A DNA stretch of 45,384 nucleotides from an uncultured Eubacteriales bacterium. GTDB taxonomy: Bacteria > Bacillota > Clostridia > Christensenellales > Aristaeellaceae. The stretch is from assembly GCA_902778995.1 (NCBI GenBank), contig CACYZW010000078.1, forward strand, positions 1 to 45,384, in the 5' to 3' direction. Below the pieces are notes generated by a model, which saw only the letters and a list, made by a program, of their open reading frames with translations, did not search any database and was not told where the DNA came from. Made by a program: the position numbers and the translations under genes. Each line of letters begins with the position of its first letter. Position 1 is the first letter of the stretch. This document shows, one piece after another, positions 23,929 to 33,344 of this stretch.

Positions 23929-24705
23929 ATGACCGCCATCGGCATCTGTACGGACTTTGTCAATCTGCCGGAGGCGGCGGGGCTGGGCTTCGATTACGCA
24001 GAGCTGTCGCTTCGGGACATTGCCGCCCTTTCAGAAGCCGATTTTGAGGCGCTGGCCGATTACGTCCGGGACGCGGGCATAGCGGTTTACGCCTGCCGGG
24101 ACATGCTGCCGGAGGATCTGCCGATCACCGGGCAGGGGGTGAACGCCACGGCGCTGCACGCTTACCTGGATCGCGCGTTCGGCCGGGCGCAAAGGCTGGG
24201 CGTGAAGGTCGTCTCTCTGGACGCCCCCAGGTCGAGGGCGGTTTCGGACGACGGCGATTACCCCTTCGCCTGGCGGCAGCTGGGCAACTTCCTGCGGCTC
24301 GCGCAGGGACACGCCCGGGAGCGCGGGATCACCGTCGCCCTGGAACCGCTGCGCAAGGCCGATTGCAGCCTGTTGAATCTGGTGTCGGAGGCGACGCTGA
24401 TCGCGGGGCTGTTGCAGCTTTCCAACATCGCCGTGACCGCCCACTGGGGGCACATGTCCATGGCCAGCGAGCCCATGGGCGCGCTGTGGAGGGCCGGGCC
24501 GCTGCTCAGGCACGTCCACCTGGAAAACGCGCTGACCCGACGGCTCCCGTCCCCCGGCGACGGCGAGGACTACGCCCGGATGCTCTCGCCCCTTTTGGTG
24601 ATGGGCTATGGCGGCGGCGTCAGCCTGTGCGGGGAGATCACGGAGCATTTCATCCGCGACGCGGCGGCGGGACTGGAATACATACGGGGAATAATTGATA
24701 ATTGA
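23929..24705 (+). CDS. Sugar-phosphate isomerase/epimerase-like TIM barrel protein (AP endonuclease 2 superfamily)
   Basis: 258 residues; ATG 23929 after GGGGAGGG. Alternating strands and helices with the xylose-isomerase-like signatures: FDYAELSLRD early, KVVSLDAPRSRAV, the metal Glu in ITVALEPLRK (about 141), AVTAHWGHMSM, and HVHLENALTR with a further metal His. Members isomerise or epimerise free sugars, inosose or tagatose/psicose; the substrate cannot be assigned. It is a single-gene unit with its own promoter, and a weak hairpin follows. Confidence 0.82.
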   Translation: MTAIGICTDFVNLPEAAGLGFDYAELSLRDIAALSEADFEALADYVRDAGIAVYACRDMLPEDLPITGQGVNATALHAYLDRAFGRAQRLGVKVVSLDAPRSRAVSDDGDYPFAWRQLGNFLRLAQGHARERGITVALEPLRKADCSLLNLVSEATLIAGLLQLSNIAVTAHWGHMSMASEPMGALWRAGPLLRHVHLENALTRRLPSPGDGEDYARMLSPLLVMGYGGGVSLCGEITEHFIRDAAAGLEYIRGIIDN

Positions 24706-24711
24706 AAATAG

Positions 24712-24748
24712 AGTATCCGGCATCCTGATGCTTCGGGTACTGTTTAAG
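24712..24748 (+). terminator. Probable terminator of the TIM-barrel gene
   Basis: AGTATCCG (24712-24719) pairs with CGGGTACT (24734-24741), with an inner GCAT/ATGC helix and a TT bulge. The T-run is weak (TGTTTAAG). Confidence 0.5.
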
Positions 24749-24948
24749 GAAACACCGCACAATGCTCATGGCACATTAACGGCTGAATTTCAGCCGCCTG
24801 CTGTCTGCTGATTTCTTGACTTGCCGCCAGCAAGCCTTCGAAATCTGCAGTTTGCAATCGACTAAAATTCATGGAAATACCGCACAATGCCCATTATTCA
24901 CTGACGGCTGAATTTGTGCTGCCTGCCGATTGCCTGGCTTGCCGCCAA
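24748..24948. repeat. Pair of imperfect direct repeats of about 80 bp upstream of trkA
   Basis: Copy 1 (24748-24830) and copy 2 (24873-24948) share GGAAAyACCGCACAATGC, then ACGGCTGAATTT, GCCTGC and CTTGCCGCCA at similar spacing. They fill most of the 290-bp gap before trkA. They look like a dispersed non-coding repeat inserted or duplicated here. No promoter for trkA is evident within them. Confidence 0.7.
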
Positions 24949-24996
24949 TTATCAATGCTCCATCTTCGGTCGTCAATTCATCAAGGGGGGATCTGT

Positions 24997-26367
24997 TTGA
25001 ATATCATCATCGTCGGCAACGGCAAGGTGGGCTACACGCTGGCCCAATATCTTTCCAAGGACGGCCATGACATCACCATACTGGACCGCAGCCAGCAGGC
25101 CCTGAACAAGGCCAGCGAAACGCTGGACGTGATGTGCATCAAGGGCAACGGCGCGAACGTCAAGACGCTGATCGAGGCCAACGTTGAGACGGCGGACGTG
25201 ATCATCGCCGTCACGGGCAACGACGAGCTGAACATGGTCTGCTGCCTGGCGGCCAAGCAGCTGGGGGCGAAGTATACCATCGCCCGCATCCGCGACCCCG
25301 AATATACCGAGAGCCTGACGCTGTTGCAGAAGAAGCTGGACATCGACCAGGTGGCCAACCCCGAGCGGGCCGCCGCGCTGGAAATCTCCCGGCTGCTGCG
25401 CTTCCCCTTCGCCATCAACGTGGAGACCTTCGCCCACGGGCGGGTGGAGATGGTGGAATTTCGCACCGAGGAGCGCGACCCGATACTGAACACGCCCCTG
25501 TCCCGGCTGCACGGGCGCTATCCCCGCATACAGTTCACCGCCGTGCAGCGCAACGGCAGCGCCTTTATCCCCGACGGCTCCAGCGTGCTGCTGGCGGGAG
25601 ACCGGGTGTACGCCACAGGCGACCGGGAATCCATCACCCGCTTCTTCAAGCAGCTGGGCAAGGACACCCAGCGCCTGAAATCGGCGCTGCTGATCGGCGG
25701 CGGGCACATTTCCTATTATCTGGCCCGCATCATCGCCGGCATGGGCGTCTACCTGCGCATGATCGAGATCGACGAGAAGAAATGCCTGCGGCTGGCGGAC
25801 CAGCTGGACGGCGTGATGGTCATCAACGCCGACGGTACCGACACCGAGGTGCTGGAATCGGAAAATCTGGCCGACTGTGGCGCGCTGATCTGCCTGACCA
25901 ACCGGGACGAGGAAAACCTGATCACCGGCATGTACGGCGCGCGCAGGGGCGTTAAGAAGGTCATCGTGAAGATAAACCGGCTCAACGCCATGGACATCGT
26001 GGAGGATTTGGGCATCGACTGCGCCATCAGTCCCAAGCTGACCACCGCCAACGCCATTCTCCGCTCGGTCCGGGCACTGAACAACAGCCGAAATTCCGTG
26101 GTGGAAAAGGTCTATTACATGATGGGCGGCCAGGTGGAAGCCTACGAGTTTACCGCCCTGGAGGGCGCGCCCTATCTGAACATCCCGCTGAACAAGCTGA
26201 ACATCCGAAAGGGCATACTGGTTTCGGTGCTGGTGCGGGAGCGCAAGTGCATCATCCCCTTCGGCGGCGACACCATCGAGGCGGGCGACACCGTGATACT
26301 GACGGCAAAGGCGGGTACCGTGGTGAATCTGGAGGACGCCTTCGACATTACGGAGATCAGAAAATGA
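24997..26367 (+). CDS. trkA: Trk potassium uptake regulatory subunit TrkA
   Basis: 456 residues from TTG 24997, which follows AAGGGGGG by 6 nt; the longer open frame begins inside the direct repeats. It has two RCK modules: the first begins MNIIIVGNGKVGYTLAQYLS (NAD-binding GxGxxG) with Asp in ILDRS, and the second at about residue 230 begins SALLIGGGHISYYLARII. TrkA-C domains follow each (about 140-215 and 370-456). The protein forms the cytosolic gating ring on TrkH and senses NAD(H)/ATP. It overlaps trkH by ATGA. Confidence 0.95.
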   Translation: MNIIIVGNGKVGYTLAQYLSKDGHDITILDRSQQALNKASETLDVMCIKGNGANVKTLIEANVETADVIIAVTGNDELNMVCCLAAKQLGAKYTIARIRDPEYTESLTLLQKKLDIDQVANPERAAALEISRLLRFPFAINVETFAHGRVEMVEFRTEERDPILNTPLSRLHGRYPRIQFTAVQRNGSAFIPDGSSVLLAGDRVYATGDRESITRFFKQLGKDTQRLKSALLIGGGHISYYLARIIAGMGVYLRMIEIDEKKCLRLADQLDGVMVINADGTDTEVLESENLADCGALICLTNRDEENLITGMYGARRGVKKVIVKINRLNAMDIVEDLGIDCAISPKLTTANAILRSVRALNNSRNSVVEKVYYMMGGQVEAYEFTALEGAPYLNIPLNKLNIRKGILVSVLVRERKCIIPFGGDTIEAGDTVILTAKAGTVVNLEDAFDITEIRK

Positions 26368-27806
26368 ACAAGCGATTACTCTGCCACATCATAGGCAACG
26401 TGGTGCGCGTGTGCGGCGCGCTGATGATACTGCCGATCATCGTATCGCTGATATTGCACAGCGGCGACACCGTGCCGCTGCTGCTTGCCATGCTGATCGC
26501 GCTGGCCGCAGGCACGGCCCTTGCGCTGATACAGCCCCGGCGGGACACCCTGCGGGCCCGGGAAGGCTTCGCCATCGTGGCGTTCAGCTGGATCATCGTG
26601 TCCTTTCTGGGCGGCCTGCCCTTCTATTTCTCGGGCTATGTGCCCTCGCTGGTGGACTGCTTCTTCGAAACCGTCTCCGGCTTCACCACCACCGGCGCGA
26701 CGATATTGACCGACGTGGAGGCGCTGCCCAAGGGCCTGCTGTTCTGGCGCAGCTTCACCCACTGGGCGGGCGGCATGGGCGTGCTGGTGCTGTCCCTGGC
26801 GCTGATTCCCAAGATGGGGGCGCGGTCGATCCACCTGATGCGGGCCGAATCCCCCGGCCCGAGCACCGACAAGCTGGTGCCCCGGGTCGCCAACAACGCG
26901 AAAATACTGTATGAAATCTACTTCGCCATATCGCTGTTCATGGTGGCGGCGCTGCTCTTCTGCGGGCTGGACCTCTACGACGCGCTGGTGCACATGTTCG
27001 GCGCGGCGGGCACCGGCGGCTTCGGCACCTACGGCGACAGCATCGCCCACTTCAACAGCGCCTCCGTGGACATCGTCGTGGGCGTGTTCATGGCGCTGTT
27101 CGGCGTGAACTTCTCGGTATACTATTACATCCTGCACCGCAACTGGAGGGCGGCCTTCGGCAACACCGAGCTGCGCTGGTACGTGGGCATACTGCTGGGC
27201 GTCAGCACCGTTATCGCCGTGAACATCATGCCGCTGTACAACGGCAGCTTCTTCACCGCCCTGCGCTTCAGCTTCTTCCAGGCCTCCTCCATCATGACCA
27301 CCACCGGCTACGCCACGGCGGATTTCGACCTGTGGCCCCAGCTGAGCCGGGTGCTGCTGGTGACATTGATGTTCATCGGCGCGAGCGCCGGCTCCACCGG
27401 CGGCGGCCTGAAGGTGGTGCGCGTGCAGCTGCTGGTGAAGAGCATGGTGCGCGACATCCGCCGCACGGTGCACCCCAAGTCCGTCAACACCGTCAAGCTG
27501 GACGGCCACACCGTGGACGAGAACATCCTCAGCGGTGTGCAGGGCTTCTTCTTCGCCTATTTCCTGATTCTCATACTCGCCACCGTCATCATCTCGCTGG
27601 ACGGCTTCTCCTTCGAGACCAACTTCACCGCCGTGGTCGCCACGCTTTCCAACATCGGCCCCGGCCTGGGCATGGTGGGCCCCACCGGTAACTTCGCCGC
27701 GTTCAGCGACCTGAGCAAGCTGGTGCTGGCGATGTGCATGCTCATCGGCAGGCTGGAAATCTTCCCGATGCTGATGCTGTTCAGCCCCAGCGCGTGGCGG
27801 AAATAG
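26364..27806 (+). CDS. trkH: Trk potassium uptake channel subunit TrkH
   Basis: 480 residues from ATG 26364, in the trkA stop. The four pore-loop repeats are visible: SGFTTTGATIL (about 105), FGAAGTGGFGTYGDS (about 210), SSIMTTTGYATADF (about 310) and SNIGPGLGMVGP (about 430). Each has the K+-selectivity Gly. It has around ten membrane helices. SLALIPKMGARSIHLMRAESPG is the usual cytoplasmic loop that meets TrkA. K+ entry is coupled to the membrane potential or Na+. Together with trkA it is a complete uptake system. Confidence 0.95.
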   Translation: MNKRLLCHIIGNVVRVCGALMILPIIVSLILHSGDTVPLLLAMLIALAAGTALALIQPRRDTLRAREGFAIVAFSWIIVSFLGGLPFYFSGYVPSLVDCFFETVSGFTTTGATILTDVEALPKGLLFWRSFTHWAGGMGVLVLSLALIPKMGARSIHLMRAESPGPSTDKLVPRVANNAKILYEIYFAISLFMVAALLFCGLDLYDALVHMFGAAGTGGFGTYGDSIAHFNSASVDIVVGVFMALFGVNFSVYYYILHRNWRAAFGNTELRWYVGILLGVSTVIAVNIMPLYNGSFFTALRFSFFQASSIMTTTGYATADFDLWPQLSRVLLVTLMFIGASAGSTGGGLKVVRVQLLVKSMVRDIRRTVHPKSVNTVKLDGHTVDENILSGVQGFFFAYFLILILATVIISLDGFSFETNFTAVVATLSNIGPGLGMVGPTGNFAAFSDLSKLVLAMCMLIGRLEIFPMLMLFSPSAWRK

Positions 27807-27921
27807 AAATCCGGCAAGCCTTACATATCCCAGGATGCAAATTACAAACTGCATAGATATTGCGGGAAAAGATAAAAACTGTAAAAGCAATCCGCGATCC
27901 CAATCCAAGGAGCACCCGTCC

Positions 27922-30900
27922 ATGAAGAGACTGACCTGCGCACTTCTGGCGCTGATTTTCATACTCTGTCTCCCCTGCGCCGCTTTGGCGGAAGGGGGAG
28001 AAGAAAACCTTTTGAAAAACGGCGACTTTTCACAAATCGACGGCGATCTGCCCGAGGGCTGGCGCAGGGATATGTGGCTGACCGACGCCGGCGTGAGCCT
28101 GCTGTCCGTCGATCCCGACGGCTACGACGGCAACTGCGTCACCGTCGTCAACGTGGAAGAAAACGACGCCCGATTTGCCCAGACCGTGCGCGTGGAGCCG
28201 GATACGCTGTACTGTGTCAGCGGCATGATCCGCGCCGAGGGCTGCGATGTGGAGGGCTACGGCGCGACGCTGTCCATCGAGGACGTGTTCGTATATTCCG
28301 ACGGCCTGTACGACACCGGCGGCGAATGGAAGCACGTGGAGCTGTACGGCTGGACGGGGCCCGAACAGACCGCGCTGACGGTATTCGCCCGCGTGGGCGG
28401 CTACGGCACGCTTTCCAGGGGCACCGCCAGCTTCGACGATCTGTCGGTGGTGGAGGTCGAGACGGTTCCCGAGGACGCCGAGGTCTACGATTTCTACCTC
28501 GAGGAACGCTATGAGAGCGGGGACAGCTCAGAAGGCGACGCCGAGCCCGCCAGAAACACCGAGGCATGGCTGCTGTTTACCTGCGTCTACGTGCTGGCGG
28601 TAATGGGCATCACCCGAAAGCGCCGGCGCTCCGCCGAACCCCTGGGCAAGCGAAAGCTGTGGGCGCTGTTTTTCGCGGGGCTGGTCGCCGCCTTCGCGCT
28701 GCGCCTCGTGCTGGCCGCGAAAGTGCGGGGCTACAACACCGACATCAACTGCTTCACCAGCTGGTCGGAGCGCATGTACAACCTTGGCCCGGCCCGCTTC
28801 TATGACCCGGATTACTTCTGCGACTATCCCCCGGGCTACATGCTGCTGCTGTGGCCGGTAGCCGCGCTGCGGCATCTGCTGGGCATCAGCACGGACAGCG
28901 CCGCCTACCTGGTGCTGCTGAAGCTGATACCGATACTGGCCGACACCGCCAGCGCGGTGCTGGTGTGGCACATCGCCCGCCGCAAGCTGAGCGAGAGCGG
29001 CGCGGCGCTGCTGGGCCTGATGATGGCCTTCAACCCCGCCGCCATCATCAACAGCGCGGCCTGGGGCCAGATCGACGCGGTGCTGGCGCTGCTGATCGCA
29101 CTGTGCGCCCTCAGCGCCGCAGACGGACAGTATATCAAAGCGCTGCTGTGGTTCGGCGCCGCGATGCTGGTGAAGCCCCAGGCGCTGTTGATGGGCCCGG
29201 TAGGGCTGACCGCGATCGTGTGCGGCATACTGAATGAGCAGGGCGAATCCCGCAAGCGCAAGCTGCGCGAGGCGCTGATCGGCCTGGCGGCCTGTCTGGG
29301 GCTGATCTTCGCCGTGGGCGTGGTGTGCTGTCTGGGACAGCCGCTGACCCGGCCCGTCACCTGGCTGATCGAGCTGTACACCAAGACGGTGCAGGGGTAT
29401 CGCTACGTCACCGTGAACACGCTGAACCTGTACTACCTGCTGGGCCTGAACTGGGCCGCGGCGGAAAATCACGGCGGCGTCATCGCCCTGGCCTGGGTGA
29501 TGTTCGCGCTGGCCCAGGCGGGCTGCGTCTACCTGACCACAGCCAGCCGCAAGCAGCCCCGGCGGCTGTTCCTGACCGGCGGATTGCTGATGGTGCTGAT
29601 CTGCACCTTCGGCCCGATGATCCACGAGCGCTACATCTTCCCGGCCCTGCTGCTGCTGGCGCTGGCCTTCGCCTGCGAGCGGGACCGGCGGCTGCTGATC
29701 TCACTGACCGCGCTGACGGCCACGCTGTTCCTGAATGAAATACTGGTTCTCCAGGGCGGCATGACCGAGGCCAACTACGGCCATCTGCAAACCGGGGAGC
29801 ATTGGCTGAACTGCACCGTCAGCGTCGTCAATATCCTGAACGCCCTGTTCCTGAGCTGGACGGCGGTGGACATCTGCGTGTTCGACCGCAAATGGCCCAT
29901 GGGCAAGCCGGCCCGCGAGGTCGTGCCCGCCGGGGTCTACACCCTGGCCCAGGAGCCGAACTACCGCATGGGGCTCAAGCGCCCCGACGCTCTGCTGATG
30001 GGCGCGGTCACGCTGCTGTACGCCGTGCTGGCCTTTGCGAACCTGGGCGTCACGTCCGCGCCGCAGAACGGCTGGACCGCAAGCCAGGGGGGCGAGGCGG
30101 TGGTGTTCGACCTGGGGCAGACCGAAACCTGGCGCATGACCTACTACGGCGGCATATGCAATTCCACCTTTACGGTGGAACTGTCCGACGACGGCGAGCG
30201 CTGGAGCGAACCCACCTTCGCCCAGTACAACCAGGGCGAGATCTTCCGCTGGCTGTGGTTCGTGCCCCTGGATGCCGACATGAACACGCTCTACGGCGAC
30301 GATGAAACGCCGGTGGCGGGCGCGCCCCGATGGGCCTACGCCGACGGCGAGGACAGCCATCCGATGCAGACGGCCCGCTTCGCCCGCATCACGGCCCAGT
30401 CTGCGGGGCTGCTGCTCTACGAGGTGGCCTTCCTGGACGGGGACGGCCATACGCTGCCCATCGCGGGAATCACCCAGAGCGGCCAGACCGCCCAGTCCGA
30501 CAGCAGCGCGGCGGCGCTGATCGACGAGCAGCGCACCGTGGTGCCCTGCCCCAGCTACCTGAACAGCACCTATTTCGACGAGATCTACCACGCCCGCACC
30601 GCCTATGAGCACCTGCACGGCCTGAACGCCTACGAATGGACGCACCCGCCCCTGGGCAAGGTGCTGATGATGGTGGGCATACAGATCTTCGGCATGACCC
30701 CCTTCGGCTGGCGCTTCATGGGGGCGCTGATGGGCGTGCTGATGGTGCCGCTGATGTACCTGATGGTGAAGCAGCTCACCAAGGACACCCGGCTGTCCTT
30801 CATCGCCATGGCGCTGATGGCGTTGGATTCCATGCACTTCACCCAGACCCGCATCGCCACCATCGACAGCTACGCGGTATTCTGGATCATGCTGATGTAC

Positions 30901-31827
30901 CTGTTCATGTTCCGCTACTGCCAGATGAGCTGGAACCGGGAATCCCTGGGCAAGACGCTGATTCCGCTGGGGCTGTGCGGCGTGACCATGGGCGTCGCCT
31001 GGGCCACCAAGTGGGTGGGGCTGTACGCCTCGGCGGGGCTGGCGATACTGTTCTTCTGGACGGTGTACCGCCGCATGCGGGAGGCCGTGGCGCTGCGCCG
31101 GGCCGGCCAGGTTCAGCAATTCAACCAATCCATGAAGTGCCTCGCAATCACGCTGCTGTTCTGCGTGGGATTCTTCATCGTCATTCCCGTGCTGATCTAT
31201 TATTTCAGCTACTACTGGCTGCTGCAACCCGAGGGGGTGCACAGCCTCGGCGACATGCTGTCCAGCGAGCGCATCCAGCGGGTCGTCCAGCTGCAAAAGA
31301 GCATATTCAGCTACCATTCGGGCCTGGGCGACGACACCCACTACTTCCGCTCCCCCTGGTACCAGTGGCCGGTGATCTGGTGGCCCATGTGGTATTACTC
31401 CGGCACCAGCTACATGCCCGAGGGCATGATCTCGTCCATCAGCTGCATGGGCAACCCCGCCGTGTGGTGGTTCGGGTTGGCGGCGATCATCTTCGTGACC
31501 GTGCGCATGTGCTGGGTGCGCCGCGCGCCGAAAAACGACGTGATGGTGATCATCGGCTTTGCCTCCCAGTTCCTGCCCTGGGTGATCGTGCCCCGATCCA
31601 CCTTCATCTACCACTACTTTGCCAGCGTCCCCTTCATCATCATCGCCTCCGCGCTGCTGCTGGACGCGATACGCAAAAAGTCCGAGGCGGCCTTCTCCGC
31701 CGTCGCGGGCGGCCTGCTGGCTGCGGCGCTGATACTGTTCGGCGCGTTCTATCCCCTGGAGAGCGGCCTGCCCTGCGCGAGGGCATACGCACGGCATCTG
31801 CGGTGGTTCAAGTGGTACAACTACTGA
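27922..31827 (+). CDS. Giant two-module GT-C glycosyltransferase with C-terminal protein-mannosyltransferase (GT39) domain
   Basis: 1301 residues from ATG 27922 (AAGGAG upstream). There is a signal peptide (about 1-26) and an extracytoplasmic CBM4/9-like beta sandwich (LLKNGDFSQ...LPEGWRRDMW, to about 190). A first multi-helix GT-C module (about 225-700) has the acidic first-loop motif YNTDINCFTSWSERMY, then comes an F5/8-like lectin segment (about 720-860). A second GT-C module is PMT/GT39-like: STYFDEIYHARTAYEH (catalytic Asp-Glu near 886), WTHPPLGKVLM, MALDSMHFTQTRIATIDSYAVFW, HYFRSPWYQWPVIWWPMWYY. It would transfer a sugar from a polyprenyl-phosphate donor to exported proteins or polymers. 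Donor and acceptor are unknown. Confidence 0.85.
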   Translation: MKRLTCALLALIFILCLPCAALAEGGEENLLKNGDFSQIDGDLPEGWRRDMWLTDAGVSLLSVDPDGYDGNCVTVVNVEENDARFAQTVRVEPDTLYCVSGMIRAEGCDVEGYGATLSIEDVFVYSDGLYDTGGEWKHVELYGWTGPEQTALTVFARVGGYGTLSRGTASFDDLSVVEVETVPEDAEVYDFYLEERYESGDSSEGDAEPARNTEAWLLFTCVYVLAVMGITRKRRRSAEPLGKRKLWALFFAGLVAAFALRLVLAAKVRGYNTDINCFTSWSERMYNLGPARFYDPDYFCDYPPGYMLLLWPVAALRHLLGISTDSAAYLVLLKLIPILADTASAVLVWHIARRKLSESGAALLGLMMAFNPAAIINSAAWGQIDAVLALLIALCALSAADGQYIKALLWFGAAMLVKPQALLMGPVGLTAIVCGILNEQGESRKRKLREALIGLAACLGLIFAVGVVCCLGQPLTRPVTWLIELYTKTVQGYRYVTVNTLNLYYLLGLNWAAAENHGGVIALAWVMFALAQAGCVYLTTASRKQPRRLFLTGGLLMVLICTFGPMIHERYIFPALLLLALAFACERDRRLLISLTALTATLFLNEILVLQGGMTEANYGHLQTGEHWLNCTVSVVNILNALFLSWTAVDICVFDRKWPMGKPAREVVPAGVYTLAQEPNYRMGLKRPDALLMGAVTLLYAVLAFANLGVTSAPQNGWTASQGGEAVVFDLGQTETWRMTYYGGICNSTFTVELSDDGERWSEPTFAQYNQGEIFRWLWFVPLDADMNTLYGDDETPVAGAPRWAYADGEDSHPMQTARFARITAQSAGLLLYEVAFLDGDGHTLPIAGITQSGQTAQSDSSAAALIDEQRTVVPCPSYLNSTYFDEIYHARTAYEHLHGLNAYEWTHPPLGKVLMMVGIQIFGMTPFGWRFMGALMGVLMVPLMYLMVKQLTKDTRLSFIAMALMALDSMHFTQTRIATIDSYAVFWIMLMYLFMFRYCQMSWNRESLGKTLIPLGLCGVTMGVAWATKWVGLYASAGLAILFFWTVYRRMREAVALRRAGQVQQFNQSMKCLAITLLFCVGFFIVIPVLIYYFSYYWLLQPEGVHSLGDMLSSERIQRVVQLQKSIFSYHSGLGDDTHYFRSPWYQWPVIWWPMWYYSGTSYMPEGMISSISCMGNPAVWWFGLAAIIFVTVRMCWVRRAPKNDVMVIIGFASQFLPWVIVPRSTFIYHYFASVPFIIIASALLLDAIRKKSEAAFSAVAGGLLAAALILFGAFYPLESGLPCARAYARHLRWFKWYNY

Positions 31828-31836
31828 TTTACCCGG

Positions 31837-31862
31837 TTGAGGGGGGAGATATCCCCCCTCAA
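31837..31862. terminator. Hairpin after the glycosyltransferase gene
   Basis: TTGAGGGGGG (31837-31846) pairs with CCCCCCTCAA (31853-31862) around AGATAT. A second inverted pair, AGATTTCAC / GTGAAATCT, follows at about 31875-31915. There is no T-run, so termination is uncertain. The rest of the gap to 32097 holds no gene or clear promoter. Confidence 0.55.
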
Positions 31863-32097
31863 TACACCCCCCTCAGATTTCACTTGCGCTCTGGAGAGCG
31901 CTGGCCGTGAAATCTGCAGAGAAAGGATTTTTGCTCTGGATAAATGGGATTTTCCGCCGCAAAAATCCCCGCAAATCCACCGTACATGCCGCCGGATTTG
32001 ATTGAACATCGGGGCGCTGCCGCCCCCGATATCCCGGTCGGTCAGTCGGTTTAATCGCGTCAAATCATCATTCATCAACTCCAGCGGAGGTATCCCC

Positions 32098-33192
32098 ATG
32101 CTTTCATTCGTCTCCAGCTGCGGCCTTTCCGGCATCGAGGGCTTCGCCGTCGAAGTGGAAGTGAACCTGTCCAACGGCATGGTGCTGTTTGAAATCGTCG
32201 GCCTGCCCGATGCCTCGGTGAAGGAATCCCGGGAGCGCGTGCGCACGGCGCTGAAGAACAGCGGGTTCCCCTTCCCGGCGGAGCGCCTGATCGTGAACCT
32301 GGCCCCGGCGGATCTGAAGAAGGAGGGCCCGGCCTTCGACCTGCCCATCGCGCTGGGCATACTCTGCTGCATGGGCGTGATCGACCAGCAGGCCTTGGAG
32401 GGGCTTTGCGTGTTCGGCGAGCTCTCGCTGAACGGCGGCGTTCGCCCCGTGCGCGGCGCGCTGCCGATGGTGATTTCCGCCATGGAGCGGGGCGTGAAGC
32501 GCTTCCTGCTGCCCGCGGAGAACGCCGGGGAGGTGGGCTGCATCGAGGGCGCGCAGATCTTCCCCACCGCGACGCTGATGGAGGCGGTGCGCCACCTGAC
32601 GGGCGACCTGCCCATCGAGCCGCAGCGCGCCGTGGCCTATCAGACGCTGATCGGCCGCCGGGAATTTTCCGAGGACTTCTGCCATGTGAAGGGCCAGAGC
32701 AAGGCCAAGCGCGCCCTGGAGATCGCCGCCGCAGGCGGGCACAACGTGCTGATGATCGGCCCGCCGGGCTCCGGCAAGACGCTGATGGCCCGGTGCATGC
32801 CGACGATCCTGCCGGACATGACCTTCGAGGAGGCGCTGGAGGCCACGCGCATCCACTCCGTCGCCGGGGCGGTGCCGCCCACGGGCCTGCTCACCGAGCG
32901 CCCCTTCCGCTCGCCCCACCACACAGCCAGCCACGCAAGCCTGGTGGGCGGCGGCCCCAACGCCCTGCCCGGGGAGATCAGCAAGGCCCACAACGGCGTG
33001 CTGTTTCTGGACGAGCTTCCGGAATACCGCCGGGACGTGCTGGAGGCCCTGCGCCAGCCCATGGAGGACGGCTTTGTCACCATCACCCGGGTCAACGCCC
33101 AGAGCACCTATCCCTCCCGCTTCGTGCTGGTGTGCAGCATGAACCTCGCCACACCAAGATTGATACGCCAGCCAGCCGCAAAGGCGGCGTAG
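32098..33192 (+). pseudogene. comM: ComM/YifB Mg-chelatase-like AAA+ helicase, truncated by an integrated element
   Basis: ATG 32098 follows GCGGAGG. The N-terminal ChlI domain ([18 protein letters not shown]...[26 protein letters not shown]), Walker A GPPGSGKT (about 221-228), FRSPHHTAS and Walker [10 protein letters not shown] (about 301) are intact up to [12 protein letters not shown] (about 349). Family members continue NPCPCG and run to about 505 residues. Here [15 protein letters not shown] and a stop follow instead. ComM is a branch-migration helicase for natural transformation. The break within a conserved motif indicates insertion of mobile DNA at about 33145-33150. The missing C-terminal half is not in the window. 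Confidence 0.9.
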
Positions 33193-33344
33193 ATAGGCTT
33201 TTCAAGTGAATAAAAACGATTCCGGCGGGGGTTTGCCTCGCCGGATTGCCCGCCTTAAGGGGCATTTTGCATACCCTATTAACGATTCCCTTGGGGCTTC
33301 GTTACAAGGTACAATCGTTATCATTATATAAGGAAAGGACTGAA
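33140..33344. other. Left end of the integrated element (attachment region)
   Basis: Between the comM break and the first element gene lie repeated short words: AACGATTCC at 33215-33223 and 33281-33289, and the inverse AATCGTT at 33313-33319, plus a CCGGCG/CGCCGG hairpin. Their arrangement resembles recombinase arm sites. No promoter is compelling; TTACAA-17-TATATA ends just before the SymE-like gene. Confidence 0.5.

Noticed and set aside
26376-27962. Long leftward frame (528 codons) opposite trkH
   Set aside because: It is a GC-rich shadow frame with His/Gln/Ala-rich composition; trkH motifs on the other strand are complete.
29701-31797. Leftward frame of 698 codons opposite the glycosyltransferase
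   Set aside because: It is an antisense shadow caused by high third-position GC; no motifs and no start signals.
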